Assembly (NCBI GenBank): GCA_017543025.1
Contig: JAFYGX010000036.1
Coordinates: 1 to 20,850, forward strand
Direction of reading: 5' to 3'
Length of the DNA stretch: 20,850 nucleotides
DNA from: Solobacterium sp.
GTDB lineage: Bacteria > Bacillota_I > Bacilli_A > Erysipelotrichales > Erysipelotrichaceae
Shown here: positions 6,186 through 14,503 of the stretch, one piece after another
How positions within the stretch are numbered: position 1 is the stretch's first letter
How the letters are laid out: each line of letters starts with the position of its first letter
Notes under the pieces: generated by a model
What the model saw: only the letters and a program-made list of their open reading frames with translations
What the model was told of the DNA's origin: nothing
The model's database searches: none
Translations under genes and position numbers: made by a program

Positions 6186-7703
6186 TTATCGTATGACGGT
6201 AATGTTGTCTGACGGTTCAAACGAAACATTCTGGTGTTCTTCCAGCCAGGCAAGCAGGTATTCCGCTTCTGTCTTTTCCAGGGAACGTACGGTTTTCAGA
6301 TTCTGCAGACAGCTGTAGCCAAGCTGACCGGAAGCGCGAAAGCGGGGAAGGCAGATCGTAAATACATCATCATCTGCGATCGGAACGCCATTGCGGGTCA
6401 GCTGTTCAATCCGGCTGCCCGGGTCGTTGGACACACGGATGGTATATTCAATACCGTCAACCATATCATACAGGAATGACCTGTCTGTCGGATTGAGAAA
6501 TCGCGGATTAACGATAATCGAATTTCCATCGATCGCCCAGTATTCTGCAGTTTTTTCAAGATACTGCTTTAAGACGGAGCCGGTTATTTCCTTCACGACC
6601 GGATGATCGATATGCCTGCAGCAGCTCATTACATCCCGATAGGTGATTTCCGGGTGAAAACCGGTGAAACTGGTGTACAGGCTGTATGCGGAGAGATCCG
6701 CTCCGCTGGCTTCCTGAAGGACATGATTGACCAGCGTGACTGCCTGTGATTTATGAAATCTTGCGGCAAACGGATCGCTGATCGCAAGATCCATGGAAGT
6801 ATGGGCAACCGGCGTGTTCATCCATGTCTGAAATTCTTTTTCTTCTTCATCAGCCAGAGCAAGCAGTGATTCATCTGCCGGGGCGTCGCTTGTGATCAGC
6901 CGCGGTTCGATTACTCCGGTATCAGTATAGATATCGATGCAGCCGAGCTGTCTTCCGCTCTTTCTCACAGAAAGATATGCGGTGGAGAATGCAGTACCGC
7001 AGAGCGGAATGTGGGTATGACCGACAATCAGAATATCAATGCCCGGAATATCACGGAGAATTCTGTAGCCGCTGTTGTTCTCATAGCCTTCATGAATCAT
7101 TCCGGTTTCCGGATCCCGTTCGAATCCGCCATGATACATGACAATGACAATGTCCGGCTTTTCCAGCCGGCGAACCAGTTCAACTGTCCGGCTGACAGTT
7201 TCAAACTCATCTCTGATTGTAAGATGTCTGATTTTTGCCGGCTGCTGTTCTTTCAGCGAAATGCTGTTGGTGACCGCAAACAGTACGAGTTTCTTTCCGG
7301 CAATTTCACGCACGGCATAATTGGCCCCGATCGGTTTGCTGTGATAAAGGACATTCGCAGTCATATAGGGACAGCCAAGCGCATCCAGATTACGGAAGAC
7401 TGTTTCTGTACCGTAATCCAGATCATGATTGCCGATATTGACGTAGTCGTAGTGCAGCTCCTTCATGGCCCGGGTGATCGGAAATACCTCATCCGGATGA
7501 TGGAGAGAATGAAAGCGGGAGAAGAGGGAGCCGGAGAGAAAGTCTCCGTTGTCAAGCAGAAGCGTCGACTCATTCCGCATCAGGTCAATCAGTGTTTTCA
7601 GCCGGGCAATGCCGGAATTGGATGGACTGTTGTCGGCGTCTTTATATGGAAAATAAGCGCCATGTATATCAGAAGTGATCAGTAAACGGATCCGGTTGTT
7701 CAT
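6186..7703 (-). CDS. Cytosolic metallophosphatase / 5'-nucleotidase family protein, 505 aa
   Basis: A two-domain phosphohydrolase likely acting on nucleotides or cyclic nucleotides. The N-terminal calcineurin-like domain carries all metal-binding motifs: SDIHG (Asp12, His14), DNGD (51-54), GNHD (91-94), MYHGG (His191) and GHTH (228-231). The C-terminal part (~300-490) corresponds to the 5'-nucleotidase substrate-binding domain. Unlike secreted UshA or YfkN enzymes it has no signal peptide; the protein begins directly with the first catalytic strand, so it should act in the cytoplasm, as YunD of Bacillus subtilis is thought to. The ribosome binding site is AAAGGA about nine bases before the ATG. 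It probably preceded the diguanylate cyclase on one transcript before the insertion element separated them. Confidence 0.85.
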   Translation of the reverse strand: MNNRIRLLITSDIHGAYFPYKDADNSPSNSGIARLKTLIDLMRNESTLLLDNGDFLSGSLFSRFHSLHHPDEVFPITRAMKELHYDYVNIGNHDLDYGTETVFRNLDALGCPYMTANVLYHSKPIGANYAVREIAGKKLVLFAVTNSISLKEQQPAKIRHLTIRDEFETVSRTVELVRRLEKPDIVIVMYHGGFERDPETGMIHEGYENNSGYRILRDIPGIDILIVGHTHIPLCGTAFSTAYLSVRKSGRQLGCIDIYTDTGVIEPRLITSDAPADESLLALADEEEKEFQTWMNTPVAHTSMDLAISDPFAARFHKSQAVTLVNHVLQEASGADLSAYSLYTSFTGFHPEITYRDVMSCCRHIDHPVVKEITGSVLKQYLEKTAEYWAIDGNSIIVNPRFLNPTDRSFLYDMVDGIEYTIRVSNDPGSRIEQLTRNGVPIADDDVFTICLPRFRASGQLGYSCLQNLKTVRSLEKTEAEYLLAWLEEHQNVSFEPSDNITVIR

Positions 7704-7730
7704 ATTTGTTTATTCCTTTCGGCATTCGTT

Positions 7731-7736
7731 ATTATA
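7731..7736 (-). promoter_or_regulatory. Probable -10 box of the metallophosphatase gene
   Basis: TATAAT on the minus strand, 28 bases before the ATG. No good -35 is seen at the normal distance, so the call is tentative. Confidence 0.35.
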
Positions 7737-7898
7737 TCGCAGAGGCAGTTCACACTGCAGGCTTTTCTGCATCATACCGCATGGAATCACTGCCAGAAAG
7801 GCATAAAAGCAGATGATGGCAAAGACAGGAAAAACAATCCGGGACGCTTCTTCCCGATCATCCGCAAATTTCCGTGAAAATATCCTAAAATAGAAGCA

Positions 7899-8666
7899 AT
7901 GAGAACGGATTTATTAATACGCAGGGAAGTGAATTTCCGGAGTCTTGAAGGACTCAGAATGAAGGATGGCCGCCGGATCAGACCCGGCCTGCTGTACCGC
8001 AGCGGAGGGCTGTATCTTCTCAGTGAAGAAGAGAAAGACCTGGTGCGCTCTTTTTCTCTGAATACGATCCTGGATCTGAGGCAGCCTGGCGTCCGCAGAC
8101 GGAAACCGGATCCGGATCTTGGAGCGGATTATGCGGTATATGATGGCAAAACCGCTAAGGGAGGGGATGAGATCGATTTTACACCTGCCGGGTTCGGGCA
8201 GACCGGACAGGCTGCGCAGAAGCAGTACGAACAGGTGCTGGAATATTATGTGAACATGCCGTTTGGCTATGACGCATTTCATGTGATGTTTGACTGTCTG
8301 CTTGCGAACCGGGCACCGTTTCTGATTCACTGTGCGAAAGGGAAAGACAGAACCGGAGTGGCAGCCATGGCGGTTCTGATTGCGCTCGGCGCGTCAGAGG
8401 ATGTGATTCTGCGGGATTATCTTCTGACCAATCTGTACCGGAAAGAGATGATTCAGGCAAGAATGGAAGAAGGCAGAAAACTGCATCCTGATGATGAAGG
8501 ATATCTTCGTCTGATGTTCTTAAGGGAAGGCGTTACCGAAGAAGTCGGAAAGGCTGTTCTGAATTCCATCCGTACCCGGTGCGGAAGCACAGACCGTTAT
8601 ATGGAAATGGAATATGGCTGGACGAAGGAAACAATTGAACACTTCCGGAATCTGTATCTCGAATAA
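7899..8666 (+). CDS. Tyrosine-protein phosphatase family protein (Y_phosphatase3 type), 255 aa
   Basis: A cysteine-based phosphatase of the secreted/low-specificity tyrosine phosphatase type found in Firmicutes. The family start motif NFRSLEGL (12-19) is followed by RPGLLYRSGGL (28-38), a conserved ILDLR (57-61), and the P-loop HCAKGKDRTG (144-153) with Cys145 as nucleophile and Arg151 binding phosphate, a full CX5R. Length is normal. No signal peptide is present, so it should be cytosolic. Substrates may be phosphotyrosine proteins or phosphoinositide-like compounds; this cannot be told from the sequence. The Shine-Dalgarno is weak (AGAAG, close to the ATG), and a TAAAAT at 7886-7891 could be a -10 giving an almost leaderless mRNA. 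It is divergent from the metallophosphatase gene. Confidence 0.82.
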   Translation: MRTDLLIRREVNFRSLEGLRMKDGRRIRPGLLYRSGGLYLLSEEEKDLVRSFSLNTILDLRQPGVRRRKPDPDLGADYAVYDGKTAKGGDEIDFTPAGFGQTGQAAQKQYEQVLEYYVNMPFGYDAFHVMFDCLLANRAPFLIHCAKGKDRTGVAAMAVLIALGASEDVILRDYLLTNLYRKEMIQARMEEGRKLHPDDEGYLRLMFLREGVTEEVGKAVLNSIRTRCGSTDRYMEMEYGWTKETIEHFRNLYLE

Positions 8667-8779
8667 TCTCTGCGTTCGGGCTTTGATACTGCTTCAGACG
8701 GAGTTTCTGAATTGTCCGGATAAACATGCGGGGACTGATTATGATATAGTGATGTGTAGAAAAGAGGAGACCAAATAAT

Positions 8780-10363
8780 ATGGCAAAACCGGTAGTACTG
8801 GTAGTAATGGACGGTGTCGGATGGACCGACAAGGATATGGGCAACGCTGTCATGCATGCGTATAAGCCGCAGATCGATGAGCTCATGACAAAATGGCCGC
8901 ACACAACAATCCGTGCAAGCGGAACAGCTGTCGGACTTCCCAGCGATGACGATATGGGAAACTCTGAAGTCGGTCACAACGCGATCGGCTGCGGACAGAT
9001 TTATTCACAGGGCGCAAAGCTGGTCAATGAATCCATTGAGAGCGGAAAGATCTATCAGTCCGCCGCATGGAACGGAGCAGTGAATTATGTTAAGGAACAT
9101 AACGGAAAACTTCATTTCATCGGCCTGCTTTCCGATGGAAATGTTCATTCCAACATTTCCCATCTGATCGCAATGATCAAAGAAGCGAAAAAAGAAGGTA
9201 TTAAGGAAGTGTGCGTACATGCACTGCTCGACGGACGTGATGTACCGGAAACCAGCGCATTACAGTATATTGATCAGCTGGAAGGAGTATTCAGCGAGCT
9301 GAATGATGATTCCTTCCATGGCCGTATCGCATCGGGCGGCGGACGCATGCAGATTACGATGGACCGCTACGAAGCAGACTGGTCTATGGTCGAACGCGGC
9401 TGGCATATCCATGTGATGGGCGATGGAAGAATGTTTGCGAGTGCGAAGGAAGCGATTGAGACATACCGGGCAGAAGGCGGTTATACCGATCAGTATCTGC
9501 CGGGCTTTGTTGTCGGAACAGACGGCAAGCCTGCAGGAACGATCGATGACGGCGATTCCGTAATTCTCTACAACTTCCGCGGTGACCGTGCAGTGGAGCT
9601 CTCCAAGGCGTTCGATTACATGAACAGCGGATTCAGTCAGTTTGAAATGCCGAAGAAGCCGAAGGTGTTCTATGCAGGAATGCTGCAGTATGACGGCGAT
9701 CTGAAGCTCCCGAACAACTTCCTTGTCGAACCTCCGCATATTGAACACACCATGTCTGAGTTCCTTGTGAACAAGGGCGTAAGAAGCTTCGCATGCTCTG
9801 AGACACAGAAGTATGGTCATGTGACATATTTCTGGAACGGCAACCGCTCTGAAAAGTTCAGCGATGAACTGGAAGATTGGGTTGAAGTACCGAGTGACAT
9901 CATTCCGTTCGATCTCAAGCCATGGATGAAGGCAACAGAAGTGACCGATCTCATGGTTGAAGCGATCGAATCCGGCAAGTATCAGTTCCTTCGCTGCAAT
10001 TACCCGAACGGCGACATGGTTGGCCATACCGGAAACTATGAAGCGACCATTATCGGTGTGGAATCCGTTGACCTGAATCTTCGGAGGATCATGGACGCCT
10101 GCAGGAAGATGGATTACACGCTGCTTGTCACTGCAGATCATGGTAACTCCGATGAAATGTATGACAAGGGAAAGAACGAAGACGGTTCACCGAAGCCGAA
10201 GACCAGTCATTCCCTGGCAAGAGTTCCGTTTGCGGTTTATAACGGACCGGAAGGCACTGAAGTGAAGGAAGGCGATTTCGGACTTGCGAATATCGCTGCG
10301 ACGGTCATTAAGCTGCTTGGCTATGAAAAGCCGGAGCAGTGGCTGGAAAGCATCATCCGTTAA
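8780..10363 (+). CDS. gpmI: 2,3-bisphosphoglycerate-independent phosphoglycerate mutase, 527 aa
   Basis: Glycolytic enzyme that interconverts 3- and 2-phosphoglycerate in the cytosol using two manganese ions and a phosphoserine intermediate. The start VVLVVMDGVGW contains the first metal Asp (Asp11). DMGNSEVGHNAIG (58-70) holds the catalytic Ser62. HALLDGRDVPETSA and SGGGRMQITMDRYE form the insert domain, and the C-terminal metal sites appear in NYPNGDMVGHTGNYEA and TADHGNSDEM. At 527 residues it is slightly longer than the usual ~510. The ribosome binding site GAGGAG (8764-8769) is ten bases from the ATG. It stands alone; no other glycolytic gene is adjacent. Confidence 0.97.
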   Translation: MAKPVVLVVMDGVGWTDKDMGNAVMHAYKPQIDELMTKWPHTTIRASGTAVGLPSDDDMGNSEVGHNAIGCGQIYSQGAKLVNESIESGKIYQSAAWNGAVNYVKEHNGKLHFIGLLSDGNVHSNISHLIAMIKEAKKEGIKEVCVHALLDGRDVPETSALQYIDQLEGVFSELNDDSFHGRIASGGGRMQITMDRYEADWSMVERGWHIHVMGDGRMFASAKEAIETYRAEGGYTDQYLPGFVVGTDGKPAGTIDDGDSVILYNFRGDRAVELSKAFDYMNSGFSQFEMPKKPKVFYAGMLQYDGDLKLPNNFLVEPPHIEHTMSEFLVNKGVRSFACSETQKYGHVTYFWNGNRSEKFSDELEDWVEVPSDIIPFDLKPWMKATEVTDLMVEAIESGKYQFLRCNYPNGDMVGHTGNYEATIIGVESVDLNLRRIMDACRKMDYTLLVTADHGNSDEMYDKGKNEDGSPKPKTSHSLARVPFAVYNGPEGTEVKEGDFGLANIAATVIKLLGYEKPEQWLESIIR

Positions 10364-10378
10364 GAGTAACGAGATTGT

Positions 10379-10409
10379 CCGGGTGATAGTTCACTCTGAG
10401 ATAACCCGG
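10379..10409 (+). other. Hairpin between gpmI and its terminator
   Basis: CCGGGT (10379-10384) pairs with ACCCGG (10404-10409) over a 19-base loop. It lies just after the gpmI stop and before the stronger terminator hairpin. No T run follows it. Confidence 0.4.
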
Positions 10410-10428
10410 TGAAGCCCGAACCGATCGA

Positions 10429-10471
10429 GGCCAGATACTGTCCGATTACTGACAGGGATCTGGCCTTTTTG
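10429..10471 (+). terminator. Strong rho-independent terminator of gpmI
   Basis: GGCCAGATACTGTC (10429-10442) pairs with GACAGGGATCTGGCC (10451-10465) with one internal mismatch and bulge, followed by TTTTTG. Confidence 0.85.
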
Positions 10472-10482
10472 TATCTTATGCA

Positions 10483-10746
10483 ATGGAAGAGGATATGCGG
10501 CTGCTGTGAAGAAGCACTTCGGAATGAACGGTAAAGGTTGGAGTAACACAGGCTGCGATCAGCTGGTATGAAAATGGATATGTTCGAAAAATACCGGACG
10601 ATATACTTGCGAAAATATCAGACACACTGAATACAACAATCGGTGAGCTGACAGTTGATGATCCGGTTTATTCGTACCTGCATAAAAACAAATTCAGCAA
10701 AGAGACCTCACTGATTTATATGATGCAGAACAGAGCACTCTCATGA
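10483..10746 (+). pseudogene. Decayed XRE/Cro-type helix-turn-helix regulator
   Basis: A frame of 87 codons starts at an ATG but is broken by two TGA stops (10507-10509 and 10525-10527). After the second stop it reads KVGVTQAAISWYENGYVRK then IPDDILAKISDTLN and IGEL, the classic recognition helix and following helices of the XRE family. Before the stops it reads MEEDMRLL and RSTSE, which fits the first helix of such a domain with a few codons lost. There is no ribosome binding site. The final TGA overlaps another ATG (10743) that opens a 28-codon frame of no recognised family. Call: pseudogene by substitution and small deletion. Confidence 0.6.
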
Positions 10747-11323
10747 ACACAGCAGGTTTATCTATTACGGCTGACGTCAGGAAAGACTTTCTTTATGCAT
10801 GGGAGAGAAATGAACGGATAGAAAAATGAGAGTCAAAAAATTCTCTGGTTTTTCTCAGTCTGGCGTTGTCGCTGAGAATACTACTCAGCTTCCTGAGTTT
10901 TAAACCGAACCAATTTGAAAATACAGATTTTCCTGAGAAATAATCCGGTACCCTGTCAAGTGCAATTGTTTGACGGTTTCAGAATTTCCGGGCGGTAAGT
11001 ATTCCGTTTCTGGCAAGGATATCCGTCTGAAGAGAGAATTTATTGATTGCGGGCATAAGTTCAATCTGCTAGTATTCCTATCATATTGAAACAGCGGGGA
11101 AAAATACGCTGAAAGACGCTTCTGTTCAGAAGATTTCGGATCTCTGAAGGTACCGTAAAAGCGTTTTCAATGAACCGGCTACACGTTCTCAGATCGTATT
11201 GGGCGTTCAGGGAACACGGAACAGTCATGCGGCATTACACGGACGCATGTCATCCGGAAACCGGACATCTGCAGCTGCAGTACGCTTCGAACCAGGAAGA
11301 TGCGGAGCGGAAAGGGATGATAC
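10747..11323 (+). other. Intergenic remnant region before the HD-GYP gene
   Basis: No gene with a start signal or family pattern is seen. A short frame (10743-10829, 28 codons) overlaps the end of the regulator pseudogene by ATGA and might be the stump of a partner gene. A TTCTCAG/CTGAGAA hairpin lies at 10852-10878. A frame at 11170-11370 overlaps the HD-GYP start in another phase and has no supporting evidence. I could not assign a promoter for the HD-GYP gene. Confidence 0.45.
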
Positions 11324-13525
11324 ATGAAAAAACTGTGGGCTATTCTGAGCCGCTCCATCTATGTGGGTGACCGTCTGAAAGAGAATATGACTGCTCTGAC
11401 GCTGGTAAGTGCTGCTACGGCTGTACTCGGACTCATCCTGATTGTGATAGATATTCTGAATCGGGATTACAAAATGCTTCTGATGGCGTTTCTTACACTT
11501 GTGGCGGGAACCGCATGTGCGTATTTCGCTCATGTGAAGAAGAACCGCGAGCATGCGATCATGATTCCGACCGTGTTCTGCATTGTAATGTTTACCTATT
11601 ATGCGCTGACCGGAGCCGGCGAAGGTTCTGCAATTATGTGGGTTCTCCTTCTGCCGATCGGCATGTGCTATTTCGTAAGCGTGAAATACGGCATCATTCT
11701 CTCCGCGTATTATTCGATTCTGTTTGGGATCCTGTTCTACGGTCCTTTCCGGAGTCAGATCGATATGTACTATACGCCGGTTTTCATGGACCGCTTTCCG
11801 CTGCTGTTTGCCAGCCTTTCCGTTTTTACCGGCATGGCGATGGTACAGTATCACCGTACCGCTCTGTTTGAGATTGATTATCAGGACCGGCTGAAAAAAG
11901 AAGTACAGGAACAGACTGCTGTGGCGGAAGAGCGTGCTCACAAGATCGAACAGATTTCATTTCAGACGATTCAGGCGCTTGCCAATGCGATCGATGCGAA
12001 GGATCCGTATACGAAAGGACATTCGACACGTGTATCCCGATACTCTGAAAAACTGGCGGAAGCGCTCGGGTGGGACAGTGCCCGGATTTCGGATCTGCGC
12101 TGTGCGGCTCTGCTTCATGACATCGGAAAGAGCGGGGTACCTGATTCCATTCTGAACAATCCGAGGAAACTGACGGATGTGGAGTATGGCATCATCAAAT
12201 CGCATACAACGATGGGCGGCGATATCCTGAAAAACAGACTGATGATACGGGCGGCAGAAGATGTTGCGCGCAGTCATCATGAACGCTATGACGGGAGGGG
12301 CTATCCGCAGGGGCTGAAGGGAGAAGAAATCTCGGAAGAGGCACGGATTGCGGCAATCGCCGATGCGTTTGATGCGATGAGCTCGAACCGGATTTACCGC
12401 AGATCGTGCAATCTCGACTATATCCGTACAGAACTGATTGCAGGAAAAGGGAAGCAGTTTGACCCTGATTATGCGGATGTGTTTCTGAAACTCTGGGATG
12501 AAGGCGCACTGGATGAGATTATCGGCGATACCGGAGAAGAGAATTACGGCGAGATCGAAGTGTCATCCGTGCTTCTGAAAGAAGTCATGGACGAGTTCGC
12601 AGCGAAGAGCCGGGAAGAGGAAACCGATCCGGTTACAGGTCTTCCGAACCGTTCTGCCGGCGAGGTTGCGATCGCAAAAGCCATGCATAAAGATGACGGA
12701 TGTCTTGCGAACCTGCATCTTGACGGTACGGAAGCTGTCCGGGAAAAATACGGCGAAGAAGAAGCGGATCGTCTGCTTTCCATTACAGGTGCACTTCTGC
12801 GGCAGAGCGGGGAACAGAATAGCGCATGCCGGTATGGACAGAGAGAGTTTCTGCTGTTTCTGAACAAAGTGAATGAGAAGGAAGCCGAAGAAGCGATTCG
12901 CCGTCTGCTCGATGGATTCCGGACGAAGATAAATGAAGATCCGAAGCTGAACGAGGCACTTCTTCTGGCGGGTCTTGCGATGTCGAAAACAGATGATGTT
13001 TATTCTGCGGTTTTCAGCCGTTCGGACAAGGCACTCTACCATGTCCGTCAGGAGGGCGGCCGGGAATTCTGCTTCTATAATCCGGAAAGCGAATCATCTT
13101 CCGACCGGGTTGATCTGAACCGTCTGCTCGATGGAATTCACAGTGCCGGGACCTATGATGGTGCGATGGACGTCGAATACCGGCAGTTCGCCAAGCTGTT
13201 TGAGTATATTTCCAACATGGAACGCCGTTTTGATCAGCCGTTTCAGCTGATCATGATCAGCCTGGAAGTGACAGGTGATAACACCGCTTCACCGGAAAGC
13301 CTCGAAACAGCGATGTTCTATATGGAACAGTCGATCCGGCAGACAATCCGGAACGTTGATATCCTGACCCGTTACGGACAGAACCGGTTCCTGGTCATTC
13401 TGATGGGAGCTGATGCGGTAAACGTTCAGTCTGTCTCTGACCGGATATTCCGCGGCTATTACAAAATGAGCGGCAGCGGTGCTTATTCGCCTTCCTGGAC
13501 AGCGGTAAAGCCGCAGGAACAGTAA
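11324..13525 (+). CDS. Membrane HD-GYP c-di-GMP phosphodiesterase with two degenerate GGDEF-like domains, 733 aa
   Basis: Residues ~22-180 are hydrophobic with about six transmembrane helices (MASE-like sensor region). A short coiled coil (~185-212) leads to an HD-GYP domain (~213-395) with every key motif: DPYTKGHSTRVSRY, LLHDIGK (His265, Asp266), KSHTTMGGDIL, HHERYDGRGYP (318-328) and IAAIADAFDAM. It should therefore hydrolyse cyclic-di-GMP. A GGDEF-like domain follows (~435-585), opening with DPVTGLPNR but carrying YGQREF (504-509) where GGDEF should be. A second similar segment (~615-710) carries YGQNRF (684-689). Both lack catalytic residues and are probably regulatory. The Shine-Dalgarno AAAGGGA (11311-11317) is six bases from the ATG. 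The gene has its own terminator. Confidence 0.88.
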   Translation: MKKLWAILSRSIYVGDRLKENMTALTLVSAATAVLGLILIVIDILNRDYKMLLMAFLTLVAGTACAYFAHVKKNREHAIMIPTVFCIVMFTYYALTGAGEGSAIMWVLLLPIGMCYFVSVKYGIILSAYYSILFGILFYGPFRSQIDMYYTPVFMDRFPLLFASLSVFTGMAMVQYHRTALFEIDYQDRLKKEVQEQTAVAEERAHKIEQISFQTIQALANAIDAKDPYTKGHSTRVSRYSEKLAEALGWDSARISDLRCAALLHDIGKSGVPDSILNNPRKLTDVEYGIIKSHTTMGGDILKNRLMIRAAEDVARSHHERYDGRGYPQGLKGEEISEEARIAAIADAFDAMSSNRIYRRSCNLDYIRTELIAGKGKQFDPDYADVFLKLWDEGALDEIIGDTGEENYGEIEVSSVLLKEVMDEFAAKSREEETDPVTGLPNRSAGEVAIAKAMHKDDGCLANLHLDGTEAVREKYGEEEADRLLSITGALLRQSGEQNSACRYGQREFLLFLNKVNEKEAEEAIRRLLDGFRTKINEDPKLNEALLLAGLAMSKTDDVYSAVFSRSDKALYHVRQEGGREFCFYNPESESSSDRVDLNRLLDGIHSAGTYDGAMDVEYRQFAKLFEYISNMERRFDQPFQLIMISLEVTGDNTASPESLETAMFYMEQSIRQTIRNVDILTRYGQNRFLVILMGADAVNVQSVSDRIFRGYYKMSGSGAYSPSWTAVKPQEQ

Positions 13526-13600
13526 AATAATGATTGCCGGAAAACAGTGCAGATGTTCATTGTGTATGAACCATGCGCTGTTTCTGTATATACGTGCATC

Positions 13601-13643
13601 AAAGAACAGGAATTGCCGGGATACCGGAATCTGTTCTTTTCTT
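13601..13643 (+). terminator. Terminator of the HD-GYP gene
   Basis: AAAGAACAG (13601-13609) pairs with CTGTTCTTT (13631-13639), with an inner CCGG/CCGG stem, followed by TTCTT. Confidence 0.75.
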
Positions 13644-13657
13644 CCGGCTAATTTGGA

Positions 13658-13676
13658 TATAATAGGTACCGGAGAA
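13658..13676 (+). promoter_or_regulatory. Probable -10 box and ribosome binding site of the ABC ATPase gene
   Basis: TATAAT at 13658-13663 directly follows the HD-GYP terminator, with no clear -35. GGAGAA at 13671-13676 is the ribosome binding site, five bases before the ATG, so the leader would be only about 12 bases. Confidence 0.4.
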
Positions 13677-13681
13677 TCGGA

Positions 13682-14383
13682 ATGGAATTTATAGAGTTTA
13701 AAAACGTTGCGAAAATTTATAAAACCGGTGAAGTGGAAACGAAGGCGATTGAAGATGTCTGCTTTCAGATACCGAAAGGAAGATTCGTCATTATCTGCGG
13801 TACCAGCGGCGCCGGCAAGTCGACGATTCTGAATATTCTCGGCGGGATGGATACCTGCACAAGAGGTGAAATCAATGTCGACGGAGCCAGACTGGATCAG
13901 ATGGATAACCGGCAGCTGACTGATTACCGCCGGCTGGATATCGGGTTTGTCTTTCAGTTCTACAATCTGGTTCAGAATCTTACAGCACTGGAAAATGTGG
14001 AGCTTGCGACTGAAATCTGCAAGGATCCGCTTGATCCGAAGACGACGCTCGATCTGGTCGGGCTGTCGCATCGGCTGAAAAATTTCCCGTCTCAGCTTTC
14101 CGGCGGTGAACAGCAGCGGGTGGCGATTGCCCGTGCGCTCGCAAAGAACCCGAAACTGCTGCTTTGTGACGAACCGACCGGTGCGCTTGATTATGTGACC
14201 GGCAAACAGATTCTGAAGCTCCTGCAGGATACGTGCAGAGAACGGCAGATGACAGTTGTCGTGGTCACGCATAACCTCGCAATCTGTCCGATGGCAGATC
14301 AGGTGATCCGGATGAAGAGCGGACATGTCGCATCTGATGAGATCAACCAGCATCCGGTCGATGTCAGTACGATCGAGTGGTAA
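13682..14383 (+). CDS. ABC transporter ATP-binding protein, MacB/LolD/FtsE-like, 233 aa, no permease nearby
   Basis: The nucleotide-binding subunit of an ABC system. All motifs are present: Walker [10 protein letters not shown] (40-48), Q-loop FVFQFYNL (Gln92), signature [15 protein letters not shown] (139-153), Walker [13 protein letters not shown] (159-170) and the switch histidine in VVVVTHN (His197). The [14 protein letters not shown] stretch is typical of the MacB/LolD group, which work with FtsX-like permeases in peptide or lipoprotein export, antimicrobial peptide resistance or mechanotransmission. In this group the permease gene is normally adjacent, but here a terminator follows after 40 bases and the next gene is convergent. 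It must partner with a permease encoded elsewhere, or be an orphan. Confidence 0.93.
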   Translation: MEFIEFKNVAKIYKTGEVETKAIEDVCFQIPKGRFVIICGTSGAGKSTILNILGGMDTCTRGEINVDGARLDQMDNRQLTDYRRLDIGFVFQFYNLVQNLTALENVELATEICKDPLDPKTTLDLVGLSHRLKNFPSQLSGGEQQRVAIARALAKNPKLLLCDEPTGALDYVTGKQILKLLQDTCRERQMTVVVVTHNLAICPMADQVIRMKSGHVASDEINQHPVDVSTIEW

Positions 14384-14422
14384 TCTTCAGACGCAGAATA
14401 ATCAGAGCAGAAACAGAAACTG

Positions 14423-14453
14423 AAAGGATGCCGGAGGGAACTGGCATCCTTTT
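14423..14453 (+). terminator. Terminator of the ABC ATPase gene
   Basis: AAAGGATGCC (14423-14432) pairs perfectly with GGCATCCTTT (14443-14452) around a ten-base loop; the T run is part of the stem end. Confidence 0.8.
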
Positions 14454-14462
14454 ATGCAAGCA

Positions 14463-14490
14463 AGTAAAATACGGTCTGTTCAGAAGACCG
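14463..14490 (-). terminator. Terminator of the zinc-ribbon gene
   Basis: On the minus strand CGGTCT (14490-14485) pairs with AGACCG (14477-14472), followed by TATTTTACTT. It lies opposite the ABC terminator between convergent genes. Confidence 0.6.
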
Positions 14491-14503
14491 GACTGCAATG
14501 TTC

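Noticed and set aside
9260..10141. A 293-codon minus-strand frame
   Set aside because: It lies wholly inside gpmI and reflects its codon usage.
13289..14353. A 354-codon minus-strand frame
   Set aside because: It overlaps the HD-GYP end and the whole ABC ATPase gene, both well supported by motifs.
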